Notes: a model not told the origin generated them from the letters alone. A DNA stretch of 64,000 nucleotides from Bombyx mori (GCF_030269925.1 NC_085114.1:13720001-13784000); one strand, 5' to 3'; shown: positions 53,801-62,556, counted from the first letter of the stretch. Translations and numbers: made by a program.

Positions 53801-56800
53801 TACATAATTAAAACTAATTTTACTGTTAATATAGTGTTTTTTATTGCCATCATATTCTTTCTGGCGTTACGAATATTTAAGTTACGAATGCTTAACTGTT
53901 TTCATGGATTCAAACAATAAAATACGATAGATTAATCCGTAAATGTAGTTGTAATTGTGCCTACAAATCGCGAAGTCCAAAGTAAATACAATATTTAATA
54001 CAAATGTGAAAAATGAATCCTCTTAAAACATGGGATTCCATAAAAAGTACATTCTGGGAGAGCTAAAATGAATTTATGGTACTTCGAAATAAATCTTTTA
54101 GCGTTCGAATATAACTTAAAAAAAATCCGCAAACCGAAACGTGACTCCAAAGCCAAAAGAAAATTCGGCAAAAGAAATACGAAACGCTGTTCTTATTTTC
54201 CGGGACTCAAAATTTTACGTCAATCGCTTTTTGAGATAAACCAAGGTTTGTACGTTTGTTTTCTAATTATTTGTTCTTACTTTTTCAATGTTTAGAAGCA
54301 CTTCAAATGCTCTTTCCGTATATAAGATTACTAGCGACCCGCCCTCGCTTCGCTTCGGAAACTGTAATTTATTATTAATTTCTCCACTATTTAATGGATG
54401 TTATTATACATATAAACCTTTCTCTTCAATCACTCTATCTAATAAAACTGCATCAAAATCCGTTGCGTAATTTTAAAGATTTAAGCATACATAGGGACAG
54501 ACAGATATAGGGACAAAGAAAGCGATTTTGTTTTATACTACTAGGCTTCACTAAAAGTATCGGGAATGGAATATTTCCACTGTTCCTGTCATATTAAAAT
54601 CTTTTTAATTGAAAACTCCTTGGTTTTAAAAATCGAATACCATTTATTTATTTAAAAAAAGATTTTCGGTCTTGTCACGAGGTTTTGTGAAACTTGTTTA
54701 GTCGTTGAGAAAATGGAATTGACTCGAGAAAATTCAAGAGCGATGATTTATTATGACTTTCGAAGTGGTTTAACACAAAAACTGTGTGTTGACCGGATGA
54801 TTTCTGCATTTGGTGATGAAGCCCCATCCAAAACCACAATTTATCGCTGGTTTGCTGAGTTTCAACGTGGACGTGTCAAGCTCAGTGATGATTCCCGTCA
54901 AGGTCGTCCAAAAACTGCAGTCACCCAAGAAAACGTTGATGCTGTGCGTAAGCTGATTGAGAAAGATCGACATGTGACATACCGCGAAATTCAGGCAACT
55001 TTAGACATTGGCATGAGTCAAATACAAATAATCTTGCATGAACAATTAGGTGTAAAAAAGTTGTTTTCCCGATGGATACCGCATTCACTCTATGAAGAGC
55101 AAAAAGCGGCTCGCGTTACTTGGTGCGTCAGAACTCTCGAAAGATTCCACGCAGGATCCTCAAATGCTGTATACGACATTGTATCAGGTGACGAATCCTG
55201 GATATACGCGTACGAACCCGAAACAAAAAACCAGTCACGAGTTTGGGTGTTCGAAAATGAGTTAAAGCCAACAAAAATTGTTCGTTCACGGAGTGTTGCA
55301 AAAAAAATGGTGGCCACGTTTGTCTCCAAAACCGGCCATGTTACGACTATTCCTCTTGAGGGACAAAGAACGGTTAATGCAGAATGGTATGCTAGCATTT
55401 GTTTGCCACAGGTCGTTTCTGAACTCCGTAAAGAGAACTGCAACCGCCGCATCATCCTTCATCACGACAATGCGAGTTCTCACACCGCGCACAGAACAAA
55501 AGAGTTTTTAGAGCAAGAAAACATAGAATTATTAGACCATCCGCCGTACAGCCCCGACCTAAGCCCTAATGATTTCTATACTTTCCCTAAAATAAAGAAT
55601 AAATTGCGTGGACAGAGATTTTCATCACCTGAAGAAGCTGTGGACACGCTGTGCCTACAAAACGGCCATTTTGGAGACCCCAACTTCCGAATGGAATGGT
55701 TGCTTCAATGATTGGTTCCATCGCATGGAAAAATGTGTCAAATTTCGCGGAGAACACTTCGAAAAGCAATAAATACATTTTTAAATAGTAATGTTGTGTC
55801 ACTTCGTTAATTCCCGAAATTTTCAGTGCCGCCCTCGTATGTAGTGATTATAACTTTTGACTAGCAACTGCATTAGAGACAACAATAATTGATAAATTAA
55901 TCACACAAAAACAAATAAAATTACAATCAAAATACTGATGTAGTGTGTAAAACAAATTTGTTACTATAGTGCGTTTCATATAAAAACGTGCACTTCAATG
56001 ACCTTGATCTGTCAAAGTGCGATAAAAAGGTATGGACAGCAACAAAAACTTATTTATCTTCTATTTTTTAGTAAATTTTTTGCCGACTTATGAAGACTAT
56101 TAATATGTTTGTTTTAATGAACCATACCTTTATATTTTTTTATATAATTATATTTAATAGAATAATTTTATATTTAATAGAAACAGTAGGCACTATATAG
56201 TTTTTAGTATTAGTATCGGTAGGAAACCCCGTTTTCAGAAAAAAAATATTGCCCTTGTAGGCAGACGAGCATACGGCCCACCTGATGGTGAGTGGTTACC
56301 GTCACCCATGGACTTCAGCAATGCCAGGGGCAGAGCCAAGCCGCTGCCTACCGCAAATAATTGTTATATTGTGCTAGTAAGGAAATAAATTTATTAACAG
56401 GTTTCCAATTATTTTATAAGCTTTTGTGAGATAAGCAAATGAATATTAAAACTCAGTAATTATATTCTTTCCCCGCTATTTTATGAGCATTAAAACATTT
56501 GTTTTATAAAGAGTGAATTCAGGACAGTACCGTAGCTCTACTCATGTCGATGGGCATTTTTTACCATCGAAAATGTCGCATACTCCTTTACTAATTAAAG
56601 CAATCAAAAGCTTAACACAATAGCTTAAGAATTAAATTAACTTGACTCCGGCCGATTGACACGTGTAAATGCACTTTTTATTGCCCGATCTTAGTGTCAA
56701 TAGCACTCTTCATACCGAAACGCATGACCGGTTCATGGCACAAATGGTAAGAGCGCTTTTAAAAGTAATGTTCGCCCATTTGTCCGATATTTGACCATAA

Positions 56801-59800
56801 ACCCTGGCACCTAAGGTTGAAGTTTATTGTACGTATTACATTTTCTCTTTTGTTTCGTGTTTAATTATTTTATTTCCCCGTAAAAACTGCAAAGAGAACT
56901 CCTAAAAGACAGACAGAGGAGAAAAAGGTAATGAACTGTGTTTTATCTATGACGACACATTGTTTCAAGACTATAAGTATACAATTTGAATACGGCGCCG
57001 TTGGCTCTCAAATCGTTAGTACTATTTAGTCAGAGCCGGATTTAAACTTAATGCCGCTCCTGGGCACCCGAAAAAAAACCGCCCCAATACTGGAAATTTA
57101 CTTAAGCTTATAGTTTATATATTTTATTTTTCAAAATTAAAATAACTAATTTATTGCAGAAACTTTATTATCACTACATAGTATAAAACAAAGTCGCTTT
57201 CTCTATCCCTATATCTGTCTGTCCCTATGTATGCTTAAATCTTTAAAACTACGCAACGGATTTTGATGCGGTTTTTTTTAATTAGATAAAGTGATTGAAG
57301 AGGAAGGTTTATATTATGTATAATAACATCCATTAAGTATTGGAGAAATCAATAATAAATTACAGTTTCTGAAGCGAAGCGAGGGCGGGACGCTAGTGTA
57401 TTATATATTCCAGAAACATAAATCAATATTTGTTTTTTTTTTTTCTAACAATTATAAATGTTTTTCAATTTCAAAATTTTGCCGCCCTAAAAAATTTGCC
57501 GCATTGGGCACTTGCCCCGATTGCCCCTATTGTAAATCCACCGCTATATTTAGTCCTAATGAAAAGAAGGAATGCGTGCCAGCTAAGATGAGATCACGAT
57601 GTAGATGTAATTGCGACAGGGATGGGTGATATTGAGCCTTTCCCCCGCAGAATTCCTGATCACATGTGGCGAATGCTCGCACGGCTGGTTGCCCCGCTCG
57701 TTTTCAACGCTATTTCCTTTATTTCACGGTTTCGGATTTGTACTTCATAAAATTATTTCCAAATTCTTTTCCTTCCTATTGCTTATTATAGTATCACTAG
57801 ATGATGACTGAGCTTTGCTCGTTTTTTTTTTTTTGATAACGCCATCTTGTCGTGTCTTTAAAGCGGATAGTTGCCCTCAATTAAGAAAAATAGTATTATT
57901 ATTCGCCAATAGATGTCGGGAAGAGTTGATTATTGAAAACACAAATAAAACAACATTTTCTGAAAATAAATCGTAGCTAGATCGATTTATCGCCCCCGAA
58001 ATCCCCTGTATACTAAATTTTATGAAAATCGTTGGAGCCATTTCCGAGATTCAGATTATATACATATATATTAATATACAAGAATTGCTTGTTAAAGGTA
58101 TAAGATAACATTGTATTATTACATTTAATGTCGTATTAAAGCAGATATTCACGGTATTTAAAATTACGTCCAAAATAAGTTTTGTACTTTTACATGAAGA
58201 CTTTGTTGTGGCAGTTCGTTTTGTAAGCCCGTAAGGATAATTACCCCCACCTGCCTATTTCTGCCCCGGTCTTCCGTTTCTGTTTGACAATTAACGGGAA
58301 TTTCCGTAGGCTTCGATAACAATTTCTGATTTCTGTCTTATTGGAAATGAGAGTAATAAAACAACATATACCTACTCGTAGTAAGTTTCCGATGACTCTG
58401 TTTTTTCCTACCTAAGCTTGAGCTTTCCTACATAGCCTTGAGAGCCTCTCAAGGCTATGTCAGCGTTACCATAGCGTGTAGGTGAGCTCACGGGGTTCAA
58501 ACCTGGCGTTATTGCTAACACGAACTCTAGCAAGAACCGTGCTCCGCAGAATCTACCACCGGATCGGAAACGCGACCCACTGAGAAGAGGCGAGAATCTC
58601 AGTGGGCATTCGTCCATAATACCGCTCTCATCTATATTTTTTCTAGCAATCTACATAACTAAGTCGACGCGTACATGACGACTGAATCCTTGCTCTGTAT
58701 TTGGACTCTATCCACAACCCGCCCCTTTATGCCCGCCCGCGCTCACCCTGCGTGCTTTTAATTCTAAACTAAACAACATTCCATTATTGCAAAAACAATC
58801 AAAACAAGGTTTTAGACAGCGGCTTCATTGTGCCCTTGACCTGCTGACCCTGTGACTGCTTACCATGGGCGATATGCTCACCTACCTTCACCGTCCCCAA
58901 CGCGCACTCGGAGGTCCAGCGATTTTCTCCTGACCCAATAAGGTATTTTACCGTCTCTCAGAAATATATTATACCGTAAATTAAATAGAGTTCGTTTCTA
59001 AATTGTTTGACACACCCAATGTGGATAGACAGTAGAAGATCCTTACATGCACAAAATATCGTCTATGTTACCTAGTATGTACAACGATCCCAAAATTATA
59101 CCCTTGGCACAAAACTGAGTTAATTAACTCAGATCTTCATAATAGTGAAGTTTGGCAGATATCGAATGTTTCAAATGTTTCTTAAAGCTAACAATGAATG
59201 TCGATGAACGGAGGAGGGTCTAATGATCCTTGGAAGGGATCAGTTTGGGTTAAAGGAAAATTAATCTGCGTAATATATAATTGAAAACAAAGAGGATAAT
59301 TCGCGTTTAATTAACTTCTGAACGAACTTAATATGCTTTTCGCCATCTATTAGGAAAGCTTATGATAAAATTGCTGTGTTCGCGTTAAAGACAAACAAAT
59401 ATAGCTTTAGAGCTTTACAATGTGAAAAACAAACTAATTGCTTACAGAAACACCTCGTCCATAAAGTTACTATTTTAGGTCGTGAATCTACTTACTCTAG
59501 AATTTCCTCTAATTAAATGAATGTACTTGACATTTTTACTGGTGGTAGACCTCTTGTGTGTCCGCACGGGTAGGTTTCACCGCCCTGCCTATTTCTGCCG
59601 TGAAGCAGTAATGCGTTTCGGTTTGAAGGGTGGGGCAGCCGTTGTAACTATACTAATATCTTAGAATTTATATCTCAAGGTGGGTGACGCATTGTAGATG
59701 TCTATAGGCTCCAGTAACCACTTAACACCAGGTGGGCTGTGACCTGGTCGACCCATCGAAGCAATAAAAAAAAAATTAAAATATAATAGAATAGAAATCT

Positions 59801-60547
59801 ATAATTACTATGAGAATAGAAAAGATTTAGGTACATGTTAACATGAAAAACAATAAATAAATAAATAAATTGTTAGGTACTAACAGTGCAACTAAATCTA
59901 GGTGATGGTTTTCTTTTTTTAGCATAAGTAATGCATAAATAAGTAATGTTTAATTAGTTCAGAGCAGCGTCGCCTTAAACTTTTTGGAGAATTCGATGCC
60001 CTTCAGCCACCGTTTTCTTCGAATTAAAAAAAGAACCAACACTTCCAAATTACGCTCGGTTGGCACGAAATCAGATATATTCACACAACCAAAAGTACAT
60101 ATTTATATATGTATCATACAACAACAAAATCACTAATGCGTCAAAGCGATTCGCTTACCGTATGTCTAATCTTGATTACCGAAGAAAATATTATAATACA
60201 TATTAATATAATACATGAAAACAAACACACTGAATGTCGAATTTCTTTTATCACGAATTCGACCGTATTAAATCTGTATTAGACAAACCAGACCTAAATG
60301 ATACACTAATAAGAGATCGAATACTCTATGTACTCACATAGCTATTATTTCGTCCATAATTTTGACTTCTTCCACCATCTTCTCCAGTTCCAAGTACTGT
60401 TTAGTCGATTCTAATAACTCGAAGCTGTTCAGTTGAAATTCAATCGGAGACGTGTCGCTTTCGGAGCTTGAACTGCGTATGACTTCGGTCGAAGCTAAAG
60501 ACAACTGTTCTGCAGCTTTCAAAAGCTCTTCGCACGCGGATAATTGT
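41731..60547 (-). CDS. Membrane guanylate cyclase gene, 8 exons (5' exons missing)
   Basis: Exons at 60547-60338, 51050-50927, 50293-50126, 47607-47366, 45853-45759, 44819-44601, 42788-42697 and 41853-41731 join in frame to about 424 residues. The product should convert GTP to cyclic GMP. In order it has a helical, Glu-rich region, a transmembrane helix in exon 3, an [14 protein letters not shown] linker helix and a full class III cyclase domain. Metal Asp residues are in FFSDIVGF and TIGDAYM. The Glu of KVETIGD and the Cys of RYCLFGD are guanine-specificity positions, against adenylate cyclase. INTASRMES supplies the transition-state Asn and Arg. Only about 30 residues separate membrane from cyclase, so the kinase-homology domain of peptide-receptor cyclases is absent. 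This fits the insect NIT-domain type of receptor cyclase (inference). Upstream exons should lie above 60547 and may run past the window end. Confidence 0.92.
41967..42338 (+). mobile_element. Bm1-type SINE 3' half, tail split by LINE end
   Basis: A duplicated TTACTGGTGGTAGGACCTCT start, then the 3' half. The tail is interrupted by a 78-bp insert at 42239-42316 and resumes CCATCTAAGCAATAAAA. Confidence 0.8.
42239..42316 (-). mobile_element. Short RTE-like LINE 3' end inserted in a SINE
   Basis: Reverse strand carries the GCTGTGCCGACCCCACATAG and GAAGAAGA-type 3' end also seen at about 35120 and 62560. It is flanked by CCATCT at 42233-42238 and 42317-42322. Confidence 0.75.
42697..42788 (-). 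CDS. Guanylate cyclase exon g
   Basis: After acceptor TTTTTCACAG the exon completes Pro, then [19 protein letters not shown] and [11 protein letters not shown] at donor GTACGT. KIHIS is the conserved beta strand after the catalytic Arg in guanylate cyclases. Confidence 0.93.
42973..44260 (-). mobile_element. mariner element copy 2
   Basis: The element is 1288 bp between TA at 42971-42972 and 44261-44262, with the same terminal inverted repeats as the copy at 54.5 kb. It lies in reverse orientation inside a Bm1-type SINE (head at 42861-42970, body resuming at 44261), within an intron of the guanylate cyclase gene. Confidence 0.93.
43038..44091 (-). pseudogene. mariner transposase pseudogene
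   Basis: Alignment by eye with the copy at 54.7 kb shows over 95 % identity. Codon 40 is TAA (43974-43972) where the other copy has Lys. A one-base insertion near 43606, in the GDES motif region, shifts the frame. The C-terminal third, through SPDLSPNDF to FEKQ, is open and has the normal end that the other copy lost. Confidence 0.92.
44601..44819 (-). CDS. Guanylate cyclase exon f (catalytic core)
   Basis: The exon encodes [14 protein letters not shown], then [37 protein letters not shown] and [15 protein letters not shown] and the Asn/Arg in INTASRMES are hallmarks of the class III cyclase core. GC content is clearly higher than in the surrounding sequence. The donor is GTAGGT. Confidence 0.96.
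44873..45112 (+). mobile_element. Bm1-type SINE 3' half
   Basis: From GTGGTAGGACATCTTGAGTC to GTCCATCAATCTATGTAATA plus A run. Confidence 0.8.
45121..45355 (-). mobile_element. hAT-type MITE, reverse copy
   Basis: Reverse complement of the element at 18271, with GTTTGGGAACCACTG at the right end; the other terminus is truncated. Confidence 0.65.
45390..45511 (+). mobile_element. Bm1-type SINE middle fragment, diverged
   Basis: Contains AATAAATGTTCATAAATTAC, CGCGGTGAAAGAATAACAT and ATTGCTGGTGGTAG. Confidence 0.55.
45515..45678 (+). mobile_element. GAGCATACGG-family copy, diverged
   Basis: GTTGCCCATGAACATCAGGA, GGGGCGCAGCCAAGTCGCTG and GGACCGTAAGCATATTCAGA with an A-rich end. Confidence 0.5.
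45759..45853 (-). CDS. Guanylate cyclase exon e (second metal Asp)
   Basis: The exon completes a Lys codon and encodes [20 protein letters not shown], then [11 protein letters not shown] and one base of Gly at donor GTGAGT. The Glu of VETIGD is a guanine-recognition position. An LTR-like repeat starts 32 bases upstream of the acceptor (at 45885). Confidence 0.95.
45885..46268 (+). repeat. LTR-like repeat, copy 3, next to a splice acceptor
   Basis: 384 bp from TGTTACGCC to GCGCGTAACA, giving an 8-base terminal inverted repeat TGTTACGC/GCGTAACA and TG..CA ends as in LTRs. The TATA box is weakened to TTTAAAA. Flanks CTAT and TTAT are only an approximate 4-base duplication. It begins 32 bases upstream of guanylate cyclase exon e. 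Confidence 0.78.
46405..46912 (+). mobile_element. Probable LINE 3' end with AAAT tail
   Basis: AT-rich stretch ending CCTGTCGGTAATCCTTAAAT and an (AAAT)n tract; no coding remnant recognised. Confidence 0.35.
47009..47327 (+). mobile_element. Helitron-like element, ACTCGCCCGCTTCG family, tail duplicated
   Basis: The element body is followed by a second copy of its last 92 bases (TTTTCAAGTCAATCGG at 47142 and again at 47234). It ends about 40 bases from the donor of guanylate cyclase exon d. Confidence 0.7.
47366..47607 (-). CDS. Guanylate cyclase exon d (linker and first metal Asp)
   Basis: After acceptor TTTTTCAG it encodes [36 protein letters not shown] (the signalling helix before cyclase domains) and [17 protein letters not shown] with a catalytic metal-binding Asp. 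It ends MLNMLY plus two bases at donor GTGAGT. A 92-bp tandem duplication lies just beyond the donor, near 47325. Confidence 0.94.
47626..47837 (-). mobile_element. Bm1-type SINE 3' half
   Basis: T run, ATTGCTTAGATGG, then to CTACCACCAGTAA, abutting a LINE fragment at 47838. Confidence 0.78.
47838..48140 (-). mobile_element. RTE-like LINE C-terminal fragment
   Basis: On the minus strand encodes a broken [12 protein letters not shown] and [12 protein letters not shown] region with several stops, abutting a SINE on one side and another LINE on the other. Confidence 0.68.
48141..48455 (-). mobile_element. RTE-like LINE C-terminal fragment
   Basis: On the minus strand encodes [19 protein letters not shown], then [11 protein letters not shown] and ends SHDPQQ, the same end as the intact element at 37 kb. 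Confidence 0.75.
48542..48679 (-). mobile_element. Bm1-type SINE 3' fragment
   Basis: Only the last third, ending at TCAAGTATAGTTA. Confidence 0.8.
48992..49244 (+). mobile_element. Helitron-like element, ACTCGCCCGCTTCG family
   Basis: From AGCCGTACTCGTCCGCTTCG to ATATTAGTATAGATTAG; in the guanylate cyclase intron between exons c and d. Confidence 0.65.
49353..49477 (+). mobile_element. GAGCATACGG-family 3' end
   Basis: GGCAGCGGCTTGGCTCTGCC to ATGCCTACAAGGGCAATAAA plus A run. Confidence 0.65.
49819..50066 (+). mobile_element. Bm1-type SINE 3' half
   Basis: From TACTGGCGGTAGGACCTCTT to CACCAAACTAAGCAATAATA, ending 60 bases from the donor of guanylate cyclase exon c. Confidence 0.82.
50126..50293 (-). 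CDS. Guanylate cyclase exon c (transmembrane helix)
   Basis: The exon is 56 codons, phase 0 at both ends. It encodes [20 protein letters not shown], a basic stretch KSARRS, then the hydrophobic run [20 protein letters not shown] and RHVVSTLE. The hydrophobic run is long enough for one membrane helix. The acceptor is TTTAAACAG and the donor GTAACA. Confidence 0.85.
50927..51050 (-). CDS. Guanylate cyclase exon b (ectodomain part)
   Basis: The acceptor CTCTTTCAG is followed by one base completing Met, then [20 protein letters not shown], then [19 protein letters not shown] and GN at donor GTAAGG. Two N-glycosylation-type sequons (NSS, NKT) fit an extracellular location. It lies 9.3 kb from exon a. 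Confidence 0.83.
51128..51562 (-). mobile_element. Bm1-type SINE, full length
   Basis: Complete reverse copy ending TTAGGCCACGACGAC, about 80 bases upstream of guanylate cyclase exon b. Confidence 0.85.
51563..52084. other. Guanylate cyclase intron, degenerate repeat traces
   Basis: A very diverged SINE trace (GACAAGCTCACGGTCTATGC) at about 51783; nothing else. Confidence 0.4.
52085..52544. mobile_element. Possible MITE with 14-bp inverted ends
   Basis: TTTTTGGCGGGAAC at 52085-52098 is repeated inverted at 52531-52544, about 460 bp apart. The interior is AT-rich with GATGAAAT repeats and no ORF. No target duplication is obvious. Confidence 0.35.
52905..53095 (+). mobile_element. RTE-like LINE C-terminal end with TGATGA tail
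   Basis: Encodes [20 protein letters not shown], then [14 protein letters not shown], and ends at GGCCTATGTCCAGCAGTGG followed by a GATGATGATG tract. Confidence 0.75.
53311..53570 (-). mobile_element. GAGCATACGG-family copy
   Basis: T-rich end, GGCAGACGAGCATACGGCCC through GGGGAGCTCATTCCATAGCC to AAACGCACTGTGGATGACC. Confidence 0.65.
53571..54330. other. Guanylate cyclase intron, AT-rich
   Basis: A 75-codon ORF at 54068 rich in Lys and Arg is judged chance. Confidence 0.45.
54331..54540 (+). mobile_element. Helitron-like element, CCCTCGCTTCGC family, split by mariner
   Basis: Same family as 9101-9325, ending at the TA where mariner copy 1 inserted; the last bases TGTAGTGA resume at 55840. 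Confidence 0.72.
54541..55837 (+). mobile_element. mariner element copy 1
   Basis: The element is 1297 bp between TA dinucleotides at 54539-54540 and 55838-55839. Its imperfect terminal inverted repeats are CTAGGCTTCACTAAAAGTAT at the left and, reversed, CGAGGGCGGCACTGAAAATT at the right. It sits inside a Helitron-like repeat whose uninterrupted sequence (TATACTATGTAGTG) is seen at about 9310, so the TA duplication can be read directly. Confidence 0.93.
54713..55711 (+). CDS. mariner transposase, D34D, late frameshift
   Basis: The 332-residue DDD transposase cuts and pastes its own element at TA targets. The N-terminal paired-type helix-turn-helix region includes [13 protein letters not shown]. 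Catalytic Asp residues are in [23 protein letters not shown] and SPDLSPNDF, with 34 residues between the second and third. Compared with the other copy, about 7 extra bases near 55645-55652 shift the frame. The last 20 or so residues therefore differ and the usual end (about 350 residues, ending FEKQ) is reached only in another frame. All three catalytic residues precede the shift. Activity is doubtful. Confidence 0.92.
   Translation: MELTRENSRAMIYYDFRSGLTQKLCVDRMISAFGDEAPSKTTIYRWFAEFQRGRVKLSDDSRQGRPKTAVTQENVDAVRKLIEKDRHVTYREIQATLDIGMSQIQIILHEQLGVKKLFSRWIPHSLYEEQKAARVTWCVRTLERFHAGSSNAVYDIVSGDESWIYAYEPETKNQSRVWVFENELKPTKIVRSRSVAKKMVATFVSKTGHVTTIPLEGQRTVNAEWYASICLPQVVSELRKENCNRRIILHHDNASSHTAHRTKEFLEQENIELLDHPPYSPDLSPNDFYTFPKIKNKLRGQRFSSPEEAVDTLCLQNGHFGDPNFRMEWLLQ
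55840..57035. other. Guanylate cyclase intron, AT-rich
   Basis: Only a short repeat at 56244 and a diverged SINE trace at about 56690-56770. Confidence 0.45.
56244..56356 (-). mobile_element. GAGCATACGG-family 3' fragment
   Basis: TGTAGGCAGACGAGCATACG to CCAAGCCGCTGCCTACCGC. Confidence 0.65.
57036..57546 (+). mobile_element. hAT-type MITE split by a Helitron-like element
   Basis: Left end CAGAGCCGGATTTAAACTTA and right end reversed AGCGGTGGATTTACAATAGG are similar. The inner blocks CCGCTCCTGGGCACCCG and CGCATTGGGCACTTGCCCC flank a 240-bp foreign element. Confidence 0.5.
57160..57397 (-). mobile_element. Helitron-like element, CCCTCGCTTCGC family
   Basis: Reverse copy ending GAAGCGAGGGCGGGACGCTA on the plus strand. 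It splits a hAT-type MITE (57036-57546). Confidence 0.68.
57547..59537. other. Guanylate cyclase intron, mostly unrecognised
   Basis: Contains the reverse LINE end at 58400 and a diverged GAGCATACGG-type trace at about 58810-58890; the rest is unassigned. Confidence 0.45.
58400..58606 (-). mobile_element. LINE 3' end (family 1), shortened loop
   Basis: Reverse copy. The stem CCCACTGAG/CTCAGTGGG is perfect although the loop has lost several bases (about 58573-58606). Confidence 0.62.
59538..59773 (+). mobile_element. Bm1-type SINE 3' half
   Basis: From TTACTGGTGGTAGACCTCTT to the A-rich tail at 59773. Confidence 0.82.
60338..60547 (-). CDS. Guanylate cyclase exon a (helical ectodomain part)
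   Basis: The acceptor TATTCCAG precedes one split-codon base, then [19 protein letters not shown], a Ser-rich turn and [16 protein letters not shown]. It ends with two bases of a Met codon at donor GTGAGT. The phase fits the next exon exactly. The sequence is amphipathic helix, compatible with a NIT-like sensor domain, but the domain assignment is inference. Confidence 0.78.
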
Positions 60548-61744
60548 CTGGAATACACACAGATGTATAATGTGGGCTGGCCGCGACGGTAATCGATAAT
60601 TTGTGTTAGCGTCCTGGGATCCGGTGTGAAACCATACTAAAGCCACGTGACATCCCTGATGGCTACGTGAAATTTTATTAGTCTGAAGGTGAGATGTAGT
60701 CCGGAAAAGAAAGCGAATCGCTTATGACAAAGCGGGACCTACGCAGCTACGATTGCATTAGTTATGATCCCTAAAACAATTATTTCCAAAACTTCTGAAC
60801 GCACGAAGTTTCGAAAAACAAGGCCTCTAAGTTGATGACACACTTAACGTCAACATAATCCCATACTAATAGAGTATTTACCTCGAAAGTTTCTACAGTA
60901 AATACGGACGGCAGAAACAAACAGAGCTTTGGTACCTACCCATGCGGGCCTACAATTGCGCCCTACCTCCTTAAAGAAGAATTTTAAGTTTACCGACATC
61001 TATACTGCCGACTGCCGCACCCGGGATTAGTTTATAGCTTCATAGACATCTACGAAACTCACCGCCATATTGAAGAGATCACAGATTTGACTGCCCTGTT
61101 CACTTGCTTTAACAAAACCTTGTTAACATTCGAATACACGATAATCCTTTTGTATGTCTCGCTTTTGTTTAAATTCCTGAAAGAAAACCATCAGTTATTA
61201 TTGATGACGAATCTTCCACAGACAGAATCGTCAGGAATCGGTTTGGAAAACTGAATTAAGAAACAGATTTTAAAGTTTATCTGTTGCACTACTATATGTT
61301 TTGGGAACGGAGTTTTTTGTGGCACTTTTTGTTGGCGGAAAATGAACAATGAGAAACGGCACCTAAAACTGACATGTTTTGGCACTGATTTATTAAGGCA
61401 CCACCCCATCACCTACATCTTTTGATACTTTTATTGGTCGATTCAGCTTACCCTCAATTTTGAGGGTATGCAAAAATATCTTAAATTTTCACATTGATAT
61501 GTTTTATGAAAATATTGAAAGTATGAACACATCTGTATGCAGTTGTAACAGCGCCCCTAGCGGCATACGTAGGCGAACGTTCCAACTCCATACAAATTTG
61601 AGTTTACTTTTACGCTATCGAGAAAGTTAAAAACTCGCAATAAGCACACAAAAAAATACAGATTCCAAAGTCCGTTATCTTATACGGCTTCTTCAAATGC
61701 GTTCATACTCTCAACAAAATAAATGCAACTAATACGTTCCTAAG

Positions 61745-61950
61745 TTTTTTTATTGCTTACATGGATAAACGAGAACACGGCCCACCTGGTGTTAAGTGGC
61801 TACCGGAGCCCATAGACATTATCAACGTAAATGCTACCACTCTACTACGACCTATTTCCTATTGCCTATTACCTATTTCTGCGTGAAGTGGCTATGCGTT
61901 CCAATCAGATGTAACCAGCTAGGCTCTGAGCTAGTTCACCCATATAAGCA
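61745..61950 (-). mobile_element. Bm1-type SINE, diverged 3' part
   Basis: ATTGCTTACATGGATAAACG and CACCTGGTGTTAAGTGGCTA are clear; the rest is rearranged. Confidence 0.6.
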
Positions 61951-62556
61951 AATAAAATAACTACATTTAATAAAGATATTAATACATAAAATTAATTAAT
62001 TTCTTTCGCGCATCAAAATCACAATGTACCTACACGACATGTCGTTTCCTGTAAAACGTGTCTCAATTTATTCCACACAACAGGGCCGGAATCAGAATTT
62101 ATAATAACAATATGAATTATTTAATATATATTCGTAAGGCTTTCACAGATTTAGCTTTACGCATACAAAATTAATTTGTACTTACTTAATATTCATTATA
62201 TCCTCCCGCAGGTGACTGCATGTAAAATATACATATCACTATTAATTACACATGACTCGCTGTTGTGTTAAACTGAATTCGTTTCCGTTACCGAAACACA
62301 CGTGTATCTGGATCAAGCATCGTTTAAACTCGTACGGGCGCTATCTTAGTTAGATATCGAAATTTGAAGGTTTGTTTTTGAAACTTTTCCACTTGCTATT
62401 TTTTTTAACTATCTATCTTTTAGCCCCCCGACGCTTTCTGCTGGACATACTGACGTGGGCCTCCCCTAAGCCTCACGACAATGCTACATTCAAGTCAACT
62501 TCTTGTATTAAGCATTTTGTGGCGGGTAGCCATCAAAAACACAAGATACTTAACTT

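Noticed and set aside
43292..55511. Several other-frame ORFs of 67-121 codons inside both mariner copies
   Set aside because: They are shadows of the transposase frame and occur identically in both copies.
61100..61190. Possible upstream cyclase exon on the minus strand after a good acceptor (CTTTCAG), encoding NLNKSETYKRIIVYSNVNK
   Set aside because: No donor in the open frame gives the phase needed to join the exon ending at 60547, and no family motif is visible.
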